DNA of 64,000 nucleotides from an uncultured Oscillospiraceae bacterium. Its GTDB lineage: Bacteria; Bacillota; Clostridia; Oscillospirales; Ruminococcaceae. Shown in pieces: positions 24,514 through 33,447 of this stretch (position 1 is the first letter of the stretch; the number at the start of each line of letters is the position of its first letter). Under the pieces are notes generated by a model. It saw nothing but the letters and a program-made list of their open reading frames with translations, was not told the DNA's origin and made no database searches. The stretch spans positions 1-64,000 of the forward strand of contig CAJUSD010000004.1 in assembly GCA_910589145.1 (NCBI GenBank). The letters run 5' to 3'. The position numbers were made by a program, and so were the translations under genes.

Positions 24514-26564
24514 TATGTATTGTTCCTTTCCTTTGTTGAATTTTGGAAGGTATCCACCTGCTGACAGTTCCCTTTTTTTACTGTAAAGGTGATATCGTCC
24601 ATATGCTCATATCCTGCGCAGACCGTGATTTCACAGTTTCCCACATTGACAAGCCATCCCTTGTCCTGATATTCTACGGAACATTCCGGCAGGCTGCCGC
24701 CGGCATCCCCAACAGAAATCAGATTTAGAAACCGCATTTCTTTTGCAGGCAGCTTATTTTCCTGACAGAGTGTTTCCAGACGGGTGTAAACGATGTTGTC
24801 CGGCTCCTGGCTGGTAACATTGGCACTGTTAGTCATAACAGTACTGCCAAACCGAAGTTCCATATCCCCCGGCCAAATCTCCATTTTAGATCCGCCGTTT
24901 TCAAAGCAGTATCGGCTTTCCAGCTTTTTAGGGGCTTGGTCGCTGTGAATCAGCCAGGTATAGGTGTGTTCCTGCCCAGAGGAAACAGCGTCCAAAATTA
25001 AGAACCATCCCTCGCCGGAAGTCAGGATATGCCTCTTTACGCTGGAAACCCCAAGGGACGGGGAATACATCCCGGCAGATTCCCCGCAAAGGTAAAATCC
25101 CTTTTGATAAGGAATGAAGGTTTCCACCTGAGCAGTTTGGCTTTCTTCCCAGCCATCGTAAGCATCATAGCCGCCCTCACGGTCAAAGCCTTGGCCATCT
25201 ATCAGCAGCAGATTGTGATTTCTGGCTGCCTTCCGGCTGGAATAACCCTCGTCCACTGCCAGGAAATCACTTCCCCGTATGAGCATAAAGCTGTTGGCGT
25301 CAGGGTGATGGTGGCCAGTGGAGCGGATCTTGATGCCTGCTTCCCGCTCCATAGCGTGGGACAGCTTCCATTGCTTATGGCCGCCTCCGGGGGCGCATTT
25401 ATAGGAAAAAGCAATTGCATCCCGTTCCCAAGAGGTGCGGGAACAAACCAATCCCAAATCCGGGAAATAAACTGTAAGGGGAAGATTTTCCAAGGACTTC
25501 GGTTCTACATCTGGATGGTACCATAGGTATTCCAAAAACGCTTCCGGCAGAATTCCCGGTTTCACGCCGCTCTCATATCCTTCCCGGAACAGGCAGTTTT
25601 CCAAAACTTCGTCAGCCAATGCCTGCGCATATCCGTTTTGATATTCCGCCGCAGCCTTATAGTATAGACAGGGAATATGGCCGCTCCGCCGGTCGTGGCA
25701 GTCTCCATGGTTGAAATTCTGCTCCCGGTCTGGCGCCAGTTCGTACAGCCGGTAAAAGAAGGTGTTTTTGAGAAATTTGCTGTCTGCAAACCAGTCTGTA
25801 CCCTCTTTTTCCCGGAGCAGTTCAGCGTAATGGAACAGCCATACCACCCCATACCGCCAATAGACCACACCTTCGTAATCGCTTCCATCTTCGGGCAGGA
25901 GAGGAAAAACCTTTTGGAAATTCTCCCTTGCCAAATCAATCCACTCCTGGGCGGGGGGATATTCCCCAACAATGGCGTATCCTGCCATAGCGAGTCCGGT
26001 AAAATCAATCCAGTTGTGGTTCTGCCAATAGGAGGTTGCCCAGGAATGGCCGGTGAGGACATCCCGCTCTCCGCTGTCTGATGCCTGAATATGGGCTTCC
26101 CTTTGGCCGGTGTGTATTTTAGCCCCGGTTTTCAGCGCGTATTGGTACATCCGCCCGCCCTGAAGGATTAGCTTCTCTAAAAGCGCCTGACGGTCTGTAG
26201 GTTCTAAATCCCCTTTAAGCCAATCATAAGATAAACCATAGCCAAATAACAGCCATGCTGCGCTTAAATCCACGTCTACTTTGACTGCTTTCCCCCAGTG
26301 GGGATAATCCACCCCGGCAAATATCCAGCGCCGGGCTTGGGAAAGGTAAGCTTTCTGCCCTGTCAGCTTGTAGGCCAGGGAAAGATTGGCGGCGGCCATC
26401 CCATAATAGGTGATGCTTTTTAAAGGATGTTCTTTGGGAAGCTCCTGCTTTTCATAAAGCTGGCATTGCTGGACAAGACGCTGGAAATGACGTCTTCGGG
26501 AGGTAAAACGCTCCCAGCGCAGTGTTTCCAGACCTTGGGGCATATATAAATATTCTGAATCCAT
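24513..26564 (-). CDS. Heparinase II/III-family polysaccharide lyase
   Basis: This 683-residue protein with no signal peptide probably cleaves imported uronate-containing oligosaccharides by beta-elimination. Its N-terminal half is a helical toroid (repeated YGMAAANLSLAYKLTGQKAY-like helices; NWIDFTGLAMAGYAIVGEYP) and the C-terminal half a beta-sandwich, the usual heparinase II/III or PL15/PL17-type architecture. Candidate active-site and metal residues are in STGHHHPDANSFML, the family HxxPDxxS/N block. The ribosome site is AGGGGGG. It is followed by the coupled SDR gene and preceded 38 bp upstream by a second lyase-family gene. The exact polysaccharide-lyase family cannot be told by eye. 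Confidence 0.82.
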   Translation of the reverse strand: MDSEYLYMPQGLETLRWERFTSRRRHFQRLVQQCQLYEKQELPKEHPLKSITYYGMAAANLSLAYKLTGQKAYLSQARRWIFAGVDYPHWGKAVKVDVDLSAAWLLFGYGLSYDWLKGDLEPTDRQALLEKLILQGGRMYQYALKTGAKIHTGQREAHIQASDSGERDVLTGHSWATSYWQNHNWIDFTGLAMAGYAIVGEYPPAQEWIDLARENFQKVFPLLPEDGSDYEGVVYWRYGVVWLFHYAELLREKEGTDWFADSKFLKNTFFYRLYELAPDREQNFNHGDCHDRRSGHIPCLYYKAAAEYQNGYAQALADEVLENCLFREGYESGVKPGILPEAFLEYLWYHPDVEPKSLENLPLTVYFPDLGLVCSRTSWERDAIAFSYKCAPGGGHKQWKLSHAMEREAGIKIRSTGHHHPDANSFMLIRGSDFLAVDEGYSSRKAARNHNLLLIDGQGFDREGGYDAYDGWEESQTAQVETFIPYQKGFYLCGESAGMYSPSLGVSSVKRHILTSGEGWFLILDAVSSGQEHTYTWLIHSDQAPKKLESRYCFENGGSKMEIWPGDMELRFGSTVMTNSANVTSQEPDNIVYTRLETLCQENKLPAKEMRFLNLISVGDAGGSLPECSVEYQDKGWLVNVGNCEITVCAGYEHMDDITFTVKKGNCQQVDTFQNSTKERNNT

Positions 26565-26602
26565 ACTGTTCCCCCCTTAAATTTTGGGTTTTAAGTGGAA
26601 AG

Positions 26603-28507
26603 TTATTTATAAAACTCCCAGCTTTGGACAAAGATCGGGTTTTCCGCCCTGCTGCGAAGGAGCAGGGTTGTCCGTCCCTTTCCGTCCTGAGAGGGAGGAT
26701 TGTCTGGGCTCTGGCAGATAAAGAGTTCCATTCCATCTGTTTCTATTTTCTGAACCCCCTTTATCCCACCGTGAAACTCCCATTCCAGTGTAATTATCCC
26801 GCTTTGGCAGACCTTTTCAATCTGGCTGATATATTGATAACCATTATCATAGAAGCCCAGCTCAGATAAAACGGTATTGGGCTTGGTAACAATGCAGCCA
26901 TCTACATGGAACAGCCAGTCATAGGTATGGGGCTGGCTGCCGCTGGCAATTACCTCAAAGGAATCGCGGAAACCGTTGTCCCGAAGCTGGATGGAGCGGG
27001 AAAAATCTACCTCGTCATAAGCCGACGGCGCAAGGGTTCGGATGGCGTTGTCCTGATAGGAAAGCACCTTTCCTGGGTTAGTAGTTGGATGATTTTGTCC
27101 GTCCATTACTACGGTATTATGGGAAACGCTGGTACGATGGAATTCCGGGCAAAGTTTTGCGGCGTATCCGCAGTTTGACAGGTCGTGGGATATCCGCTCC
27201 CCCAAAGCGCGGACTTCTATGGTCATCTTGTCAGGGTGGGCATGGCTTTTGGTACAGTGCCCAAACTTATGGAAAATTTCGACACTGGAGCTTTTCAGGG
27301 TAGCGAAATTAGAGGCTTCAAACAGATAAGAGCGTTTAAAGTAAGGAAGTTTTTCAATAGTTCCGCCCTTTTGGACAGCTTCCTGGGTGAACAAAAGCCA
27401 TTCCAGGCTCACATCCCCAGCATAGACTGGGTAGGACAGCGGCACAGGAACGCGGTGGTAAGGAGCTTCCCGTATTTCCTTTGCAGCGGCGGCAATCTTC
27501 CAGCCGTCCTCCCTCCCTGCAAAAATTTTCGCACCCATCTCGTAGACAAAGGAATAAGTTTTCAGTCCAAGATTGGGCCAGCCGTCGTTGGGGTTGGGGA
27601 GCTGCCCATTGGAAAAGGCGTATTTACAGGGGGCTAAAAGCATCTGGAAAACAGTCTCCTCCACATCCTGGGGGACTTCCTTCCCATAAACGCGGGCGAA
27701 AAGAAGGGTGTTCATAAAGGCTTCCAAAGTGAAAAAGTTATAGTGGATAGACCCTTCATACCAGAAAAAGCTTTCTGTCACGCCTCCGCCCCGAACCTGG
27801 TCAGCAAACCCATATTTCCGGTCAAAGGCGCGGTCAATCAGGTCAGCGTTTCCAGTGAGCAGCCCCACCGCCCCAACAGATGCATTCAGCCAACAGGGGA
27901 TATTGTGAATCCACCTTTTTTGTGCATCCAGAAAGTAGGCGCAGGGAATTAGCATCCAGTTACAGACGTTCTCAAAAAAGCCCGCTTCCAGATCCCCTTT
28001 GAGAAGTTCAAGGCCGCCTGCGATGCGTACTAGGAAGATTGCCTCATTTAAAGCCTGGGGCGTAATCTTTCCGTTGCCGGAGGGCCAGGTATTTCGTCCG
28101 TGTTCGCAGAAACGGTACCAGTTTTCGGCGTAGAAACCAACAACCTTCTGGAAATAATCCAAGTATTCCTTTTTCCCTTCAAGGCGGTAAAGTGCGGCGG
28201 CCTGAATTGCGGACATCAGCGCATCATAGCGGTAAAGATAAACCCAGGAAGCATCGTATTCCGGGCCGGTCATCGTTTTGCCGCAGCAGCCGCAAACATG
28301 GACATAAGGGGATTTCAGGTCAAAGGTAAGGAATGTCCCGCACCGGGAACAGAAATAGACATGTCCCCAGCCGCTTTCTATGGTTGGATCGTCGGAAAAA
28401 CGCCCCATCCACTCTGCAACCGTTTCCTTCATTTGGGAAACAAGGCTTTTTCCGTCGGGAGAGTCAGCCCTTATTCGCATTTTTTCTATGGAATCTATGT
28501 ATTCCAT
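26603..28507 (-). CDS. Heparinase II/III-family protein with N-terminal Cys4 motif
   Basis: This is a 634-residue second lyase-family protein in the same operon. The toroid spans about 80-370 and the beta-rich domain starts with the family block SHAHPDKMTIEVRA. An N-terminal segment, CSRCGTFLTF followed by CGCCGKT (about residues 53-76), has two CxxC pairs that look like a structural metal site, seen in a subset of these proteins. No signal peptide. The ribosome site AGGAAGGGG is 11 bases before the ATG. Two lyases of different detail suggest stepwise trimming of one oligosaccharide. The substrate could be a glycosaminoglycan, alginate-like or pectic fragment. Confidence 0.8.
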   Translation of the reverse strand: MEYIDSIEKMRIRADSPDGKSLVSQMKETVAEWMGRFSDDPTIESGWGHVYFCSRCGTFLTFDLKSPYVHVCGCCGKTMTGPEYDASWVYLYRYDALMSAIQAAALYRLEGKKEYLDYFQKVVGFYAENWYRFCEHGRNTWPSGNGKITPQALNEAIFLVRIAGGLELLKGDLEAGFFENVCNWMLIPCAYFLDAQKRWIHNIPCWLNASVGAVGLLTGNADLIDRAFDRKYGFADQVRGGGVTESFFWYEGSIHYNFFTLEAFMNTLLFARVYGKEVPQDVEETVFQMLLAPCKYAFSNGQLPNPNDGWPNLGLKTYSFVYEMGAKIFAGREDGWKIAAAAKEIREAPYHRVPVPLSYPVYAGDVSLEWLLFTQEAVQKGGTIEKLPYFKRSYLFEASNFATLKSSSVEIFHKFGHCTKSHAHPDKMTIEVRALGERISHDLSNCGYAAKLCPEFHRTSVSHNTVVMDGQNHPTTNPGKVLSYQDNAIRTLAPSAYDEVDFSRSIQLRDNGFRDSFEVIASGSQPHTYDWLFHVDGCIVTKPNTVLSELGFYDNGYQYISQIEKVCQSGIITLEWEFHGGIKGVQKIETDGMELFICQSPDNPPSQDGKGRTTLLLRSRAENPIFVQSWEFYK

Positions 28508-28689
28508 TCCAGCTACAGCCCCTTCCTAATGTGAAAATTCGTGTTATATTCTGTGATTTTGCGTTGGCTTTAGTTTAACATCTGCTGCAGAAAAGGGAAA
28601 TAACCGTTTCTTTATCCAATCTGCGATAAATATGAATCGGCAATCTCCCTTTTTTAACCCGCTATTCTTTTTTTTACAATATAAATTCC

Positions 28690-29709
28690 CTACGCCATTG
28701 TTGCCAGCATTTCCTGTGTCACCTCATAACAGAGAACCCCGCTTTTTAGGTATTCCCGCAGGACTTCCAAAATGGTATCTGGCATACGCAGAACCTCGTC
28801 AGAGGCAAAGCCTGCAATATGCGGGGTGCAGAAAACATTGGGAAGGCCCATTAAATCTTCCCGAACCGGTTCCGGCCAGGTTACGTCTAAAATGGCACAG
28901 CGGCCAGGCTTTTCTGTCAAGGCGCGGATAAGATCGTCTTCATTGACCTGTGCGCCCCGCCCTGTATTGATAAAGGCAGCGTTGTCCTTCATAAGCGAAA
29001 AGAGGGAATAATTCAGCATCCCTACAGTCTGGGGGTTGTTGGCAATGTGGTTGGAGATTGTTTGACATTGGGAGAAAATTTCTTCCAGGGAATAGGTTCG
29101 TTCTATCCCAAGATCCTTGGCGCGCTCTGGGGAAAGGAAGGGATCGAAAACCATTATTTCCGTTTCGTACTGGCGCAGCATACGGATAACCAGCGAGCCA
29201 ATCATCCCTGCGCCCAGAATTCCCACCTTTGTATGATAGGTTCCGGGGTATTCCTGCAATATTTTCCAGTGTGCATCATGCCAGCTCAGTTCTTTATACA
29301 AACCAAGGGAGCGGTAAAATCCCTTGTTGGCATGGATAATTTCGCCCACAGTAAATTCCGCCACAGGAATACTCATAGCTCCCCAGGCGCTGGCCACCCG
29401 GACACCGTTTTCCAGATACGGCCTCGCAAACCGCTGTACCGATCCGGCAACGTAGAGAAGCAGCTTTAAATTAGGAAAATAATTCCTGATTTCCTCGCTG
29501 GTGAGAATGGGGATTTCCCATGTTCCTATAATGACCTGTACATCCCGAAGAAAGTCCTTGTTTTCTTCCAGGTTTTCCTGGCAGATAAGCTGTGGAGGCA
29601 TGTCCAGTATTTCTTCAAATTGTTCTCTGCGCCCTTTGGCAAAAACGTACCGAATACGAAAACCGTCAGGGTTGGCAAGGAATACACCTTTCCATTTTTT
29701 ATTATTCAT
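28690..29709 (-). CDS. D-isomer-specific 2-hydroxyacid dehydrogenase family protein
   Basis: This 339-residue NAD(P)-dependent oxidoreductase has the Rossmann motif GILGAGMIGSLVIRML, catalytic Arg in INTGRGAQV, and catalytic His in CTPHIAGFAS; the Glu lies between them (DVTWPEP). It is first in the minus-strand lyase operon and divergent from the sugar isomerase gene, with a MITE-like element in the gap. The reaction is presumably reduction or oxidation of a 2-keto or 2-hydroxy sugar acid produced by lyase action; the substrate is unknown. Confidence 0.85.
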   Translation of the reverse strand: MNNKKWKGVFLANPDGFRIRYVFAKGRREQFEEILDMPPQLICQENLEENKDFLRDVQVIIGTWEIPILTSEEIRNYFPNLKLLLYVAGSVQRFARPYLENGVRVASAWGAMSIPVAEFTVGEIIHANKGFYRSLGLYKELSWHDAHWKILQEYPGTYHTKVGILGAGMIGSLVIRMLRQYETEIMVFDPFLSPERAKDLGIERTYSLEEIFSQCQTISNHIANNPQTVGMLNYSLFSLMKDNAAFINTGRGAQVNEDDLIRALTEKPGRCAILDVTWPEPVREDLMGLPNVFCTPHIAGFASDEVLRMPDTILEVLREYLKSGVLCYEVTQEMLATMA

Positions 29710-29751
29710 CTTCCCGCTTCCTTTCCGTGATCAAATTTGCTGAATGTATAA

Positions 29752-29842
29752 GAGCCTATCCCAAAATAATCCGCACCCATCCAGCCTGCATATTTTTCGC
29801 CAAACTGCGCAGTCTGGGCATGTTTTATTATGGGGTAGGCTC
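29752..29842. mobile_element. MITE-like element B (91 bp, internally deleted)
   Basis: The ends GAGCCTATCCCA and TGGGGTAGGCTC are inverted repeats, flanked by TAA duplications (29749-29751 and 29843-29845). Its first 50 bp closely follow element C (CCGCACCCATCCRGCYTGCA, then CTAAACTGCG-like), but the middle is missing. It sits between two divergent genes, so it may displace or supply promoter sequence. Confidence 0.75.
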
Positions 29843-29981
29843 TAAATCTATTATCCATCAACGCTCTAAGTCAGGGCAATGGACAATCCTTAACCTGAAT
29901 GAGCAATCTTTTTCATTCAGCAGAAAGGCGGTTGCCTTTATGGAAAAGGAACAGTATACTTTTGAAAAAGGAGGAATGGCT

Positions 29982-30761
29982 ATGGGGATACAATACACAT
30001 TATTTACAAAATATTGGAAGTCATTTTCTTTGGAGCAAACAGCAGAAAAAGCGGCCAACATGGGCTTTAACGGGGTTGAAATGCCTGTCCGCACCGGCTT
30101 TCAGGTAACGCCTGATTCCGCGCCCGTCCGGCTGCCCGCAGCCCAGAAGATTTTTACCCAGCAGGGCTGTCCTATTTTAAGGATAGCTGCCCCTTTGACG
30201 GAACCTGTTTTTCAGGGCTGTGCCAAGGCGGGGATTCCTGCTGTCCGTATCATGTTTACAGGGGAAAATTCCGCTGTTCCCTTTTGGGATAGATTTGAAC
30301 ATATGCTCCAGACCTTAAAACAGGCTCTCCCTCTCTGCCGGGAATATGGGGTAAAAATTGCAGTCCAGCCCCACTATGGCCCCGGAATCAGCAATTCTAT
30401 GGAATTATATGAACTTCTGCGTCAGTGTGATTCTCCCTGGGTCGGCGGGGTATGGGACGCAGGACATGCAGGTCTGGCAGGAGAACCGCCGGAACAGGGA
30501 TTAGATATCCTTTGGCCTTATCTCATGTGGGTGAATTTTAAAGCAGCGTTTTACTGTCCGGCAGATGGTTCTAAATGGAAACCATTTTTCACCAATGGTG
30601 AGCAAAGCCTGTGTTCCTGGGAACGTGCAGCGGCATATTTAAAGTGCCGCCAATATGATGGAGTAGTGTGTATTTTTGCCGAGTATACAGAGGAAATCCG
30701 AACAGGGGAATTTGTTAAGACGGATTTAGAATATGTAAAGGCATTATTTGACAGGAAATAA
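29982..30761 (+). CDS. Sugar phosphate isomerase/epimerase (xylose isomerase-like TIM barrel)
   Basis: This is a 259-residue member of the AP-endonuclease-2-like TIM-barrel superfamily. Motifs include LEQTAEKAANMGFNGVEMPVR at the first strand-helix, VKIAVQPHYGP, GGVWDAGHAGLAGEPPEQGL (metal-ligand-type Asp/His) and the C-terminal CIFAEYTE with a candidate Glu ligand. The frame is open from 29592, but AAAGGAGG lies 7 bases before the ATG at 29982 and the preceding residues do not resemble the family. It is divergent from the lyase operon, so isomerisation of a released sugar or sugar acid is likely. The substrate is not identifiable. Confidence 0.82.
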   Translation: MGIQYTLFTKYWKSFSLEQTAEKAANMGFNGVEMPVRTGFQVTPDSAPVRLPAAQKIFTQQGCPILRIAAPLTEPVFQGCAKAGIPAVRIMFTGENSAVPFWDRFEHMLQTLKQALPLCREYGVKIAVQPHYGPGISNSMELYELLRQCDSPWVGGVWDAGHAGLAGEPPEQGLDILWPYLMWVNFKAAFYCPADGSKWKPFFTNGEQSLCSWERAAAYLKCRQYDGVVCIFAEYTEEIRTGEFVKTDLEYVKALFDRK

Positions 30762-30784
30762 AAAAGATATATGGAATAAAAAGT

Positions 30785-30827
30785 ATAACATCCGCTTTAC
30801 AGAAAACTAAGGCGGATGTTATATTTT
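30785..30827 (+). terminator. Terminator after the sugar isomerase gene
   Basis: ATAACATCCGC (30785-30795) pairs with GCGGATGTTAT (30812-30822), followed by ATTTTGG. It isolates the isomerase from the two-component operon. Confidence 0.8.
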
Positions 30828-30883
30828 GGTTTTCCACAGATAATTTTTTAAATAATTTATAGTCGAAAAAATTGTTTGCTGTA

Positions 30884-30912
30884 ACATTTCCCGGACATTT
30901 TTCTGTTATACT
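30884..30912 (+). promoter_or_regulatory. Promoter and direct-repeat operator of the two-component operon
   Basis: ACATTT-N5-ACATTT (30884-30889, 30895-30900) is an 11-bp-phased direct repeat of the sort OmpR-family regulators bind. TATACT (30907-30912) is a good -10 placed 17 bp after the first repeat, which takes the place of a poor -35, so activation by the bound regulator is plausible. The same repeat precedes the ABC genes at 32697. Confidence 0.6.
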
Positions 30913-30940
30913 ATCTTCAAACCGAAAGGAGGAATCAGCT

Positions 30941-31630
30941 GTGAAGAAGATTTTAATTGTAGAGGACGACTCCCTTTTAAATAAAACGCTGGCCTATAAT
31001 CTAACCTCTGACAGCTGCAATATTGCCTCGGCGCTGAATTTCAGGACTGCTGCTGGTATGCTGGCCGAAACAGAATTCGATCTGGTGCTTTTGGATATCA
31101 ACCTGCCGGACGGCAGCGGCTATGACCTGTGTAAGCTCATAAAACCGGAACATCCCGGCACAATCGTGATCTTTCTGACCGCCAATGACCAGGAGAGCGA
31201 CCAGCTGCGGGGTTATGAAGCCGGGGCGGTGGACTACATTACAAAGCCCTTTTCCATTGGGGCTTTGCAGCGGAAAATCAGAGCTATGTTTGCCATGGTG
31301 GAACACCATAAGCCGGCAAAGGATATTTATGACGACGGCAGGCTGTTCCTTGATTTTTCGGAGCAAACCGCCTCGCTGAACGGAAAGCCCCTTTCCCTCT
31401 CCCCTATGGAATATAAAATGCTCTCCCTGTTCTGTAAAAATCCCAAACAGATTTTAATGCGGCAGCGGCTTTTGGAAAAGCTGTGGGATGTGGATGAAAG
31501 ATATGTGGACGAACACACCCTGACCACCTCCATCAGCCGGATACGGGGAAAGATTGAGGCGGACGGAGACGCCTACATCAAGACAATCTACGGCATGGGC
31601 TATCAGTGGGTGGGAGGCGAGAGAAAATGA
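30941..31630 (+). CDS. OmpR-family response regulator
   Basis: This 229-residue regulator has a receiver domain at 1-115 with acidic pocket EDD (8-10), phospho-acceptor Asp52 (LLDINLPDGSG), Thr80 and Lys102 (ITKPF), followed by a winged-helix DNA-binding domain (SPMEYKMLSLFCKNPKQIL; DEHTLTTSISRIRGKIE; IKTIYGMGYQW). The start is a GTG with AAAGGAGG 8 bases before it; the longer frame back to 30872 lacks a site. Its stop overlaps the kinase ATG (ATGA). With the kinase and the ABC exporter that follow it resembles peptide-antibiotic response modules such as BceRS-BceAB. Confidence 0.93.
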   Translation: MKKILIVEDDSLLNKTLAYNLTSDSCNIASALNFRTAAGMLAETEFDLVLLDINLPDGSGYDLCKLIKPEHPGTIVIFLTANDQESDQLRGYEAGAVDYITKPFSIGALQRKIRAMFAMVEHHKPAKDIYDDGRLFLDFSEQTASLNGKPLSLSPMEYKMLSLFCKNPKQILMRQRLLEKLWDVDERYVDEHTLTTSISRIRGKIEADGDAYIKTIYGMGYQWVGGERK

Positions 31631-32658
31631 ACCTGCAACGTCTTTCTGTTAAAAAGCTGTTCCTGTTGGTTGAGATGGGAATGGCGGTTTCCATGTTGGC
31701 AGTTTCTGTCATACTCTTTGCTGTAACCGATGAAATATGGATGCTTCTTGGAGGCGGGCTGCTGACAGCCTGCGCCCTTGTCTGGATGTTGCTGCTGGCG
31801 TGGTCTTTTGGCAAACGGCTCTCTCTGTTTACCGGGAAGCTGTGCCAGCTGACAGACAACATGATAAGCGGCGGCAAAGAGATAGAGCGGGCAGACGATA
31901 AGGAAACTCTCTTTGCCCGTATTATCCACCGGCTTTCCCGGCTGTATGGAATTATGGCGGAAAACCGGCGCAGGGTGGACATGGAGCGGCAGGAACTTCA
32001 AACCCTGGTGTCCGATATTTCCCATCAGGTGAAAATGCCGGTGAGCAATCTGAAAATGGTAACAGATACACTGCTTACTATGCCGGTAACAAAACAGGAG
32101 CGGACAGAATTTTTACAGGGAATCCGCAGACAGACGGAGAAGCTGGATTTTCTCTTTCAGGCCCTTGTGAAAACCTCCCGATTGGAAACTGGGGCTGTCC
32201 AACTGGAAAAGAAGGACGGTTTACTGATAGATACACTGGCAAAAGCTATGAGCGGTATTGTCTACGGCGCAGAGAAAAAGAAAATTTCTGTAACGGTGGA
32301 CTGTCCCGAAAGTTTACACCTTCCCCACGACAGCAGATGGACGGCAGAGGCTCTTTTCAACCTGCTGGACAACGCGGTAAAATACACTGCGTCCGGCGGC
32401 AGTATCGCCGTATCGGTGGAACAGTGGGAGATGTATGTTAAAGCAGATATAGCCGACACCGGCAAGGGTATTTCGGAGAGCAGCCAGGCGGCCATTTTCC
32501 GGCGCTTTTACCGGGAAGAGGAGGTTCACGACCAGCCGGGGGTGGGAATCGGCCTATATCTGGCCCGCGAAATTGTCACCCGGCAGGGCGGCTACATCAA
32601 GGTAACTTCTGAGGTTGGTAAGGGCTCAACCTTTTCTGTTTTTCTGCCCTGGAAGTAA
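31627..32658 (+). CDS. Sensor histidine kinase, intramembrane-sensing type
   Basis: This 343-residue kinase has two membrane helices at about 11-33 and 37-60 with only about four residues between them, so there is no real extracellular sensor, the hallmark of BceS-like kinases that are triggered through their transporter. The phospho-acceptor His133 is in SDISHQVKMPVSNLK, the N box in FNLLDNAVKYT, and the G boxes in IADTGKGIS and GVGIGLYLAREIV. Its ATG overlaps the response-regulator stop (ATGA). Sensing via the adjacent permease is inferred. Confidence 0.92.
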   Translation: MNLQRLSVKKLFLLVEMGMAVSMLAVSVILFAVTDEIWMLLGGGLLTACALVWMLLLAWSFGKRLSLFTGKLCQLTDNMISGGKEIERADDKETLFARIIHRLSRLYGIMAENRRRVDMERQELQTLVSDISHQVKMPVSNLKMVTDTLLTMPVTKQERTEFLQGIRRQTEKLDFLFQALVKTSRLETGAVQLEKKDGLLIDTLAKAMSGIVYGAEKKKISVTVDCPESLHLPHDSRWTAEALFNLLDNAVKYTASGGSIAVSVEQWEMYVKADIADTGKGISESSQAAIFRRFYREEEVHDQPGVGIGLYLAREIVTRQGGYIKVTSEVGKGSTFSVFLPWK

Positions 32659-32696
32659 TAATTCATAGAAAGTTCATAATTTTGCCGGCAATTCGG

Positions 32697-32725
32697 ACAT
32701 TTCTGTGACATTTGAGATATAACAT
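32697..32725 (+). promoter_or_regulatory. Promoter and direct-repeat operator of the ABC exporter genes
   Basis: ACATTT-N5-ACATTT (32697-32702, 32708-32713) repeats the arrangement found before the response-regulator gene. The preceding bases CGGACATTT and the following CTGT are also shared. TAACAT or TATAAC (32718-32725) is the likely -10. This indicates that the exporter genes have their own promoter controlled by the cognate regulator. Confidence 0.6.
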
Positions 32726-32766
32726 AGTTCCCAGCAGGCAGAAGATCTTGAAAGGAGCTTTTAACA

Positions 32767-33432
32767 ATGAAGGTACTGGAAACCATTGACCTGAAAAAGT
32801 ATTATGGTTCTGAGCCAAACATCACCCGCGCCCTGGACGGCGTGAACCTCTCGGTGGAGCAGGGGGAATTTGTGGCGATTGTAGGAACCTCCGGCAGCGG
32901 AAAATCCACTCTGCTGAATATGATGGGCGGGCTGGATGTCCCCACCTCCGGCAGTGTTATTGTCCGTGGGGATGATCTGGCAAAAAAGAACGATGAGGAA
33001 CTGACCATCTTCCGCCGCCGGAATATTGGTTTTGTCTTCCAAAACTACAATCTGGTTCCGATTCTGAACGCACATGAAAACATCGTGCTCCCGGTGGAGC
33101 TGGACGGCGGCACGGCGGACAAGAAATTCATGGACGAGATTGTAAAAATGCTTGCCCTGGAGGACAAACTGCAAAATATGCCCAACAACCTTTCCGGCGG
33201 ACAGCAGCAGCGTGTGGCTATCGCCCGGGCTTTGATTACCAAACCGGCTATTGTCCTGGCTGACGAGCCTACCGGCAACCTGGACAGCAAGACCAGCGCC
33301 GACGTACTTGGCCTGCTGAAACGCACCAGCATGGAGTTCAACCAGACTATTGTCATGATTACCCACAACAACGAAATTGCCCAGCTTGCCGACCGCATTG
33401 TGCGGATTGAGGACGGAAAAATTGTGGGATAA
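32767..33432 (+). CDS. ABC exporter ATP-binding protein (MacB/LolD type)
   Basis: This 221-residue ATPase has Walker A GTSGSGKST, the Q loop FVFQNYNLVP, signature SGGQQQRVAIARAL, Walker B IVLADEPTGNLDS and the switch His in MITHNN. The LxxLDxPTxGxVxxxG start and the TGNLDS motif are typical of the MacB/LolD/BceA group that works with FtsX-type permeases, which is encoded 15 bp downstream. The ATG follows AAAGGAGCTTTTAACA. Role: powering export or target removal of a peptide antibiotic or similar envelope-active compound (family inference). Confidence 0.94.
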   Translation: MKVLETIDLKKYYGSEPNITRALDGVNLSVEQGEFVAIVGTSGSGKSTLLNMMGGLDVPTSGSVIVRGDDLAKKNDEELTIFRRRNIGFVFQNYNLVPILNAHENIVLPVELDGGTADKKFMDEIVKMLALEDKLQNMPNNLSGGQQQRVAIARALITKPAIVLADEPTGNLDSKTSADVLGLLKRTSMEFNQTIVMITHNNEIAQLADRIVRIEDGKIVG

Positions 33433-33447
33433 GGAGGAGGGAATACG

